Shown here piece by piece: positions 63,914-64,000 of a stretch of DNA of 64,000 nt. The notes below the pieces were generated by a model. It was given only the letters and a program-made list of their open reading frames with translations. It was not told where the DNA came from and searched no databases. The stretch is from contig MU401579.1 of assembly GCA_022579005.1 (NCBI GenBank), forward strand, positions 38,924 through 102,923, written 5' to 3'. The stretch comes from Poronia punctata (lineage: Eukaryota > Ascomycota > Sordariomycetes > Xylariales > Xylariaceae). Within the stretch, counting starts at the first letter, position 1. Every line of letters begins with the position of its first letter. The translations under genes and the position numbers were made by a program.

Positions 63914-64000
63914 TGGGAAGGTTCAAGAGAGAGGCGGGGCGCTACCAGGGGTAAAGGGGGGAGCGCCCACACACGCAAAAAGAGAGAGAAAAAAATAAGA

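Larger units (their letters stand above)
59755..64000. other. 4.2-kb terminal spacer, no gene seen
   Basis: This stretch begins with the promoter of the minus-strand caspase-like gene. It contains a (TG)n tract (60011-60035), many TAGGTA/TACATAC words, repeated ACGACAATCC near 62580, and a 28-base G run at 63886-63913. Frames at 62943-63465 and elsewhere have no family features. A gene could continue beyond the right edge, but nothing here shows one. Confidence 0.5.

Overview
This window is nuclear DNA from a filamentous ascomycete (Pezizomycotina, most likely Sordariomycetes; a Xylariales-type genome is my guess). The evidence is short GT-AG introns (about 55-230 bases) with CTAAC/CTGAC-like branch points, pyrimidine-rich leaders, and typical fungal families: Zn2Cys6 and GH3 proteins, a fungal lysophospholipase, PEX2, CAF-1 Cac2 and Kap120/importin-11. 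Genes are separated by long spacers full of TAGGTA/TACCTA words and microsatellites.

I built 14 protein-coding genes by joining exons by eye. In each the splice phases close into one open frame. In order they are: PH-domain protein (138-1870, +), importin-11/Kap120 (3253-6429, +), peroxin PEX2 (7654-9144, -), a seven-exon Zn2Cys6 regulator (11515-14161, +), a salicylaldehyde/vanillin-type aldehyde dehydrogenase (17486-19071, +), a short-chain dehydrogenase with an assembly gap in an intron (23053-24468, +), a small MGxxxS/polyQ protein (25068-25896, -), a secreted HD-domain protein of the cyanamide hydratase type (27583-28490, +), a full-length ABCC transporter (32615-37534, +), a coiled-coil MEI5-like protein (40493-42096, +), a secreted GH3 beta-xylosidase-like enzyme (43975-46488, +), CAF-1 subunit Cac2 (48037-50302, +), a GPI-type lysophospholipase (52802-54760, +), and a protein joining a Cys/His motif to a caspase-like fold without its catalytic pair (57874-59754, -).

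The neighbours do not form an obvious pathway or biosynthetic cluster. The mix is housekeeping (nuclear import, peroxisome biogenesis, chromatin assembly) with secreted or detoxifying functions (GH3, lysophospholipase, ABCC, aldehyde dehydrogenase, HD hydratase). The last 4.2 kb and several 2-4 kb spacers hold no gene I can support.

The most notable findings are a 499-bp AT-rich hAT-type miniature transposon with a perfect 8-bp target duplication (9841-10355) and the caspase-like pseudoenzyme at 57874-59754. Others are an apparent GC-AG intron in importin-11, a gap-bearing homopolymer intron in the SDR gene, and a second open frame over the 3' end of the MEI5-like gene. No tRNA, rRNA, CRISPR or prokaryotic-type feature was recognised.
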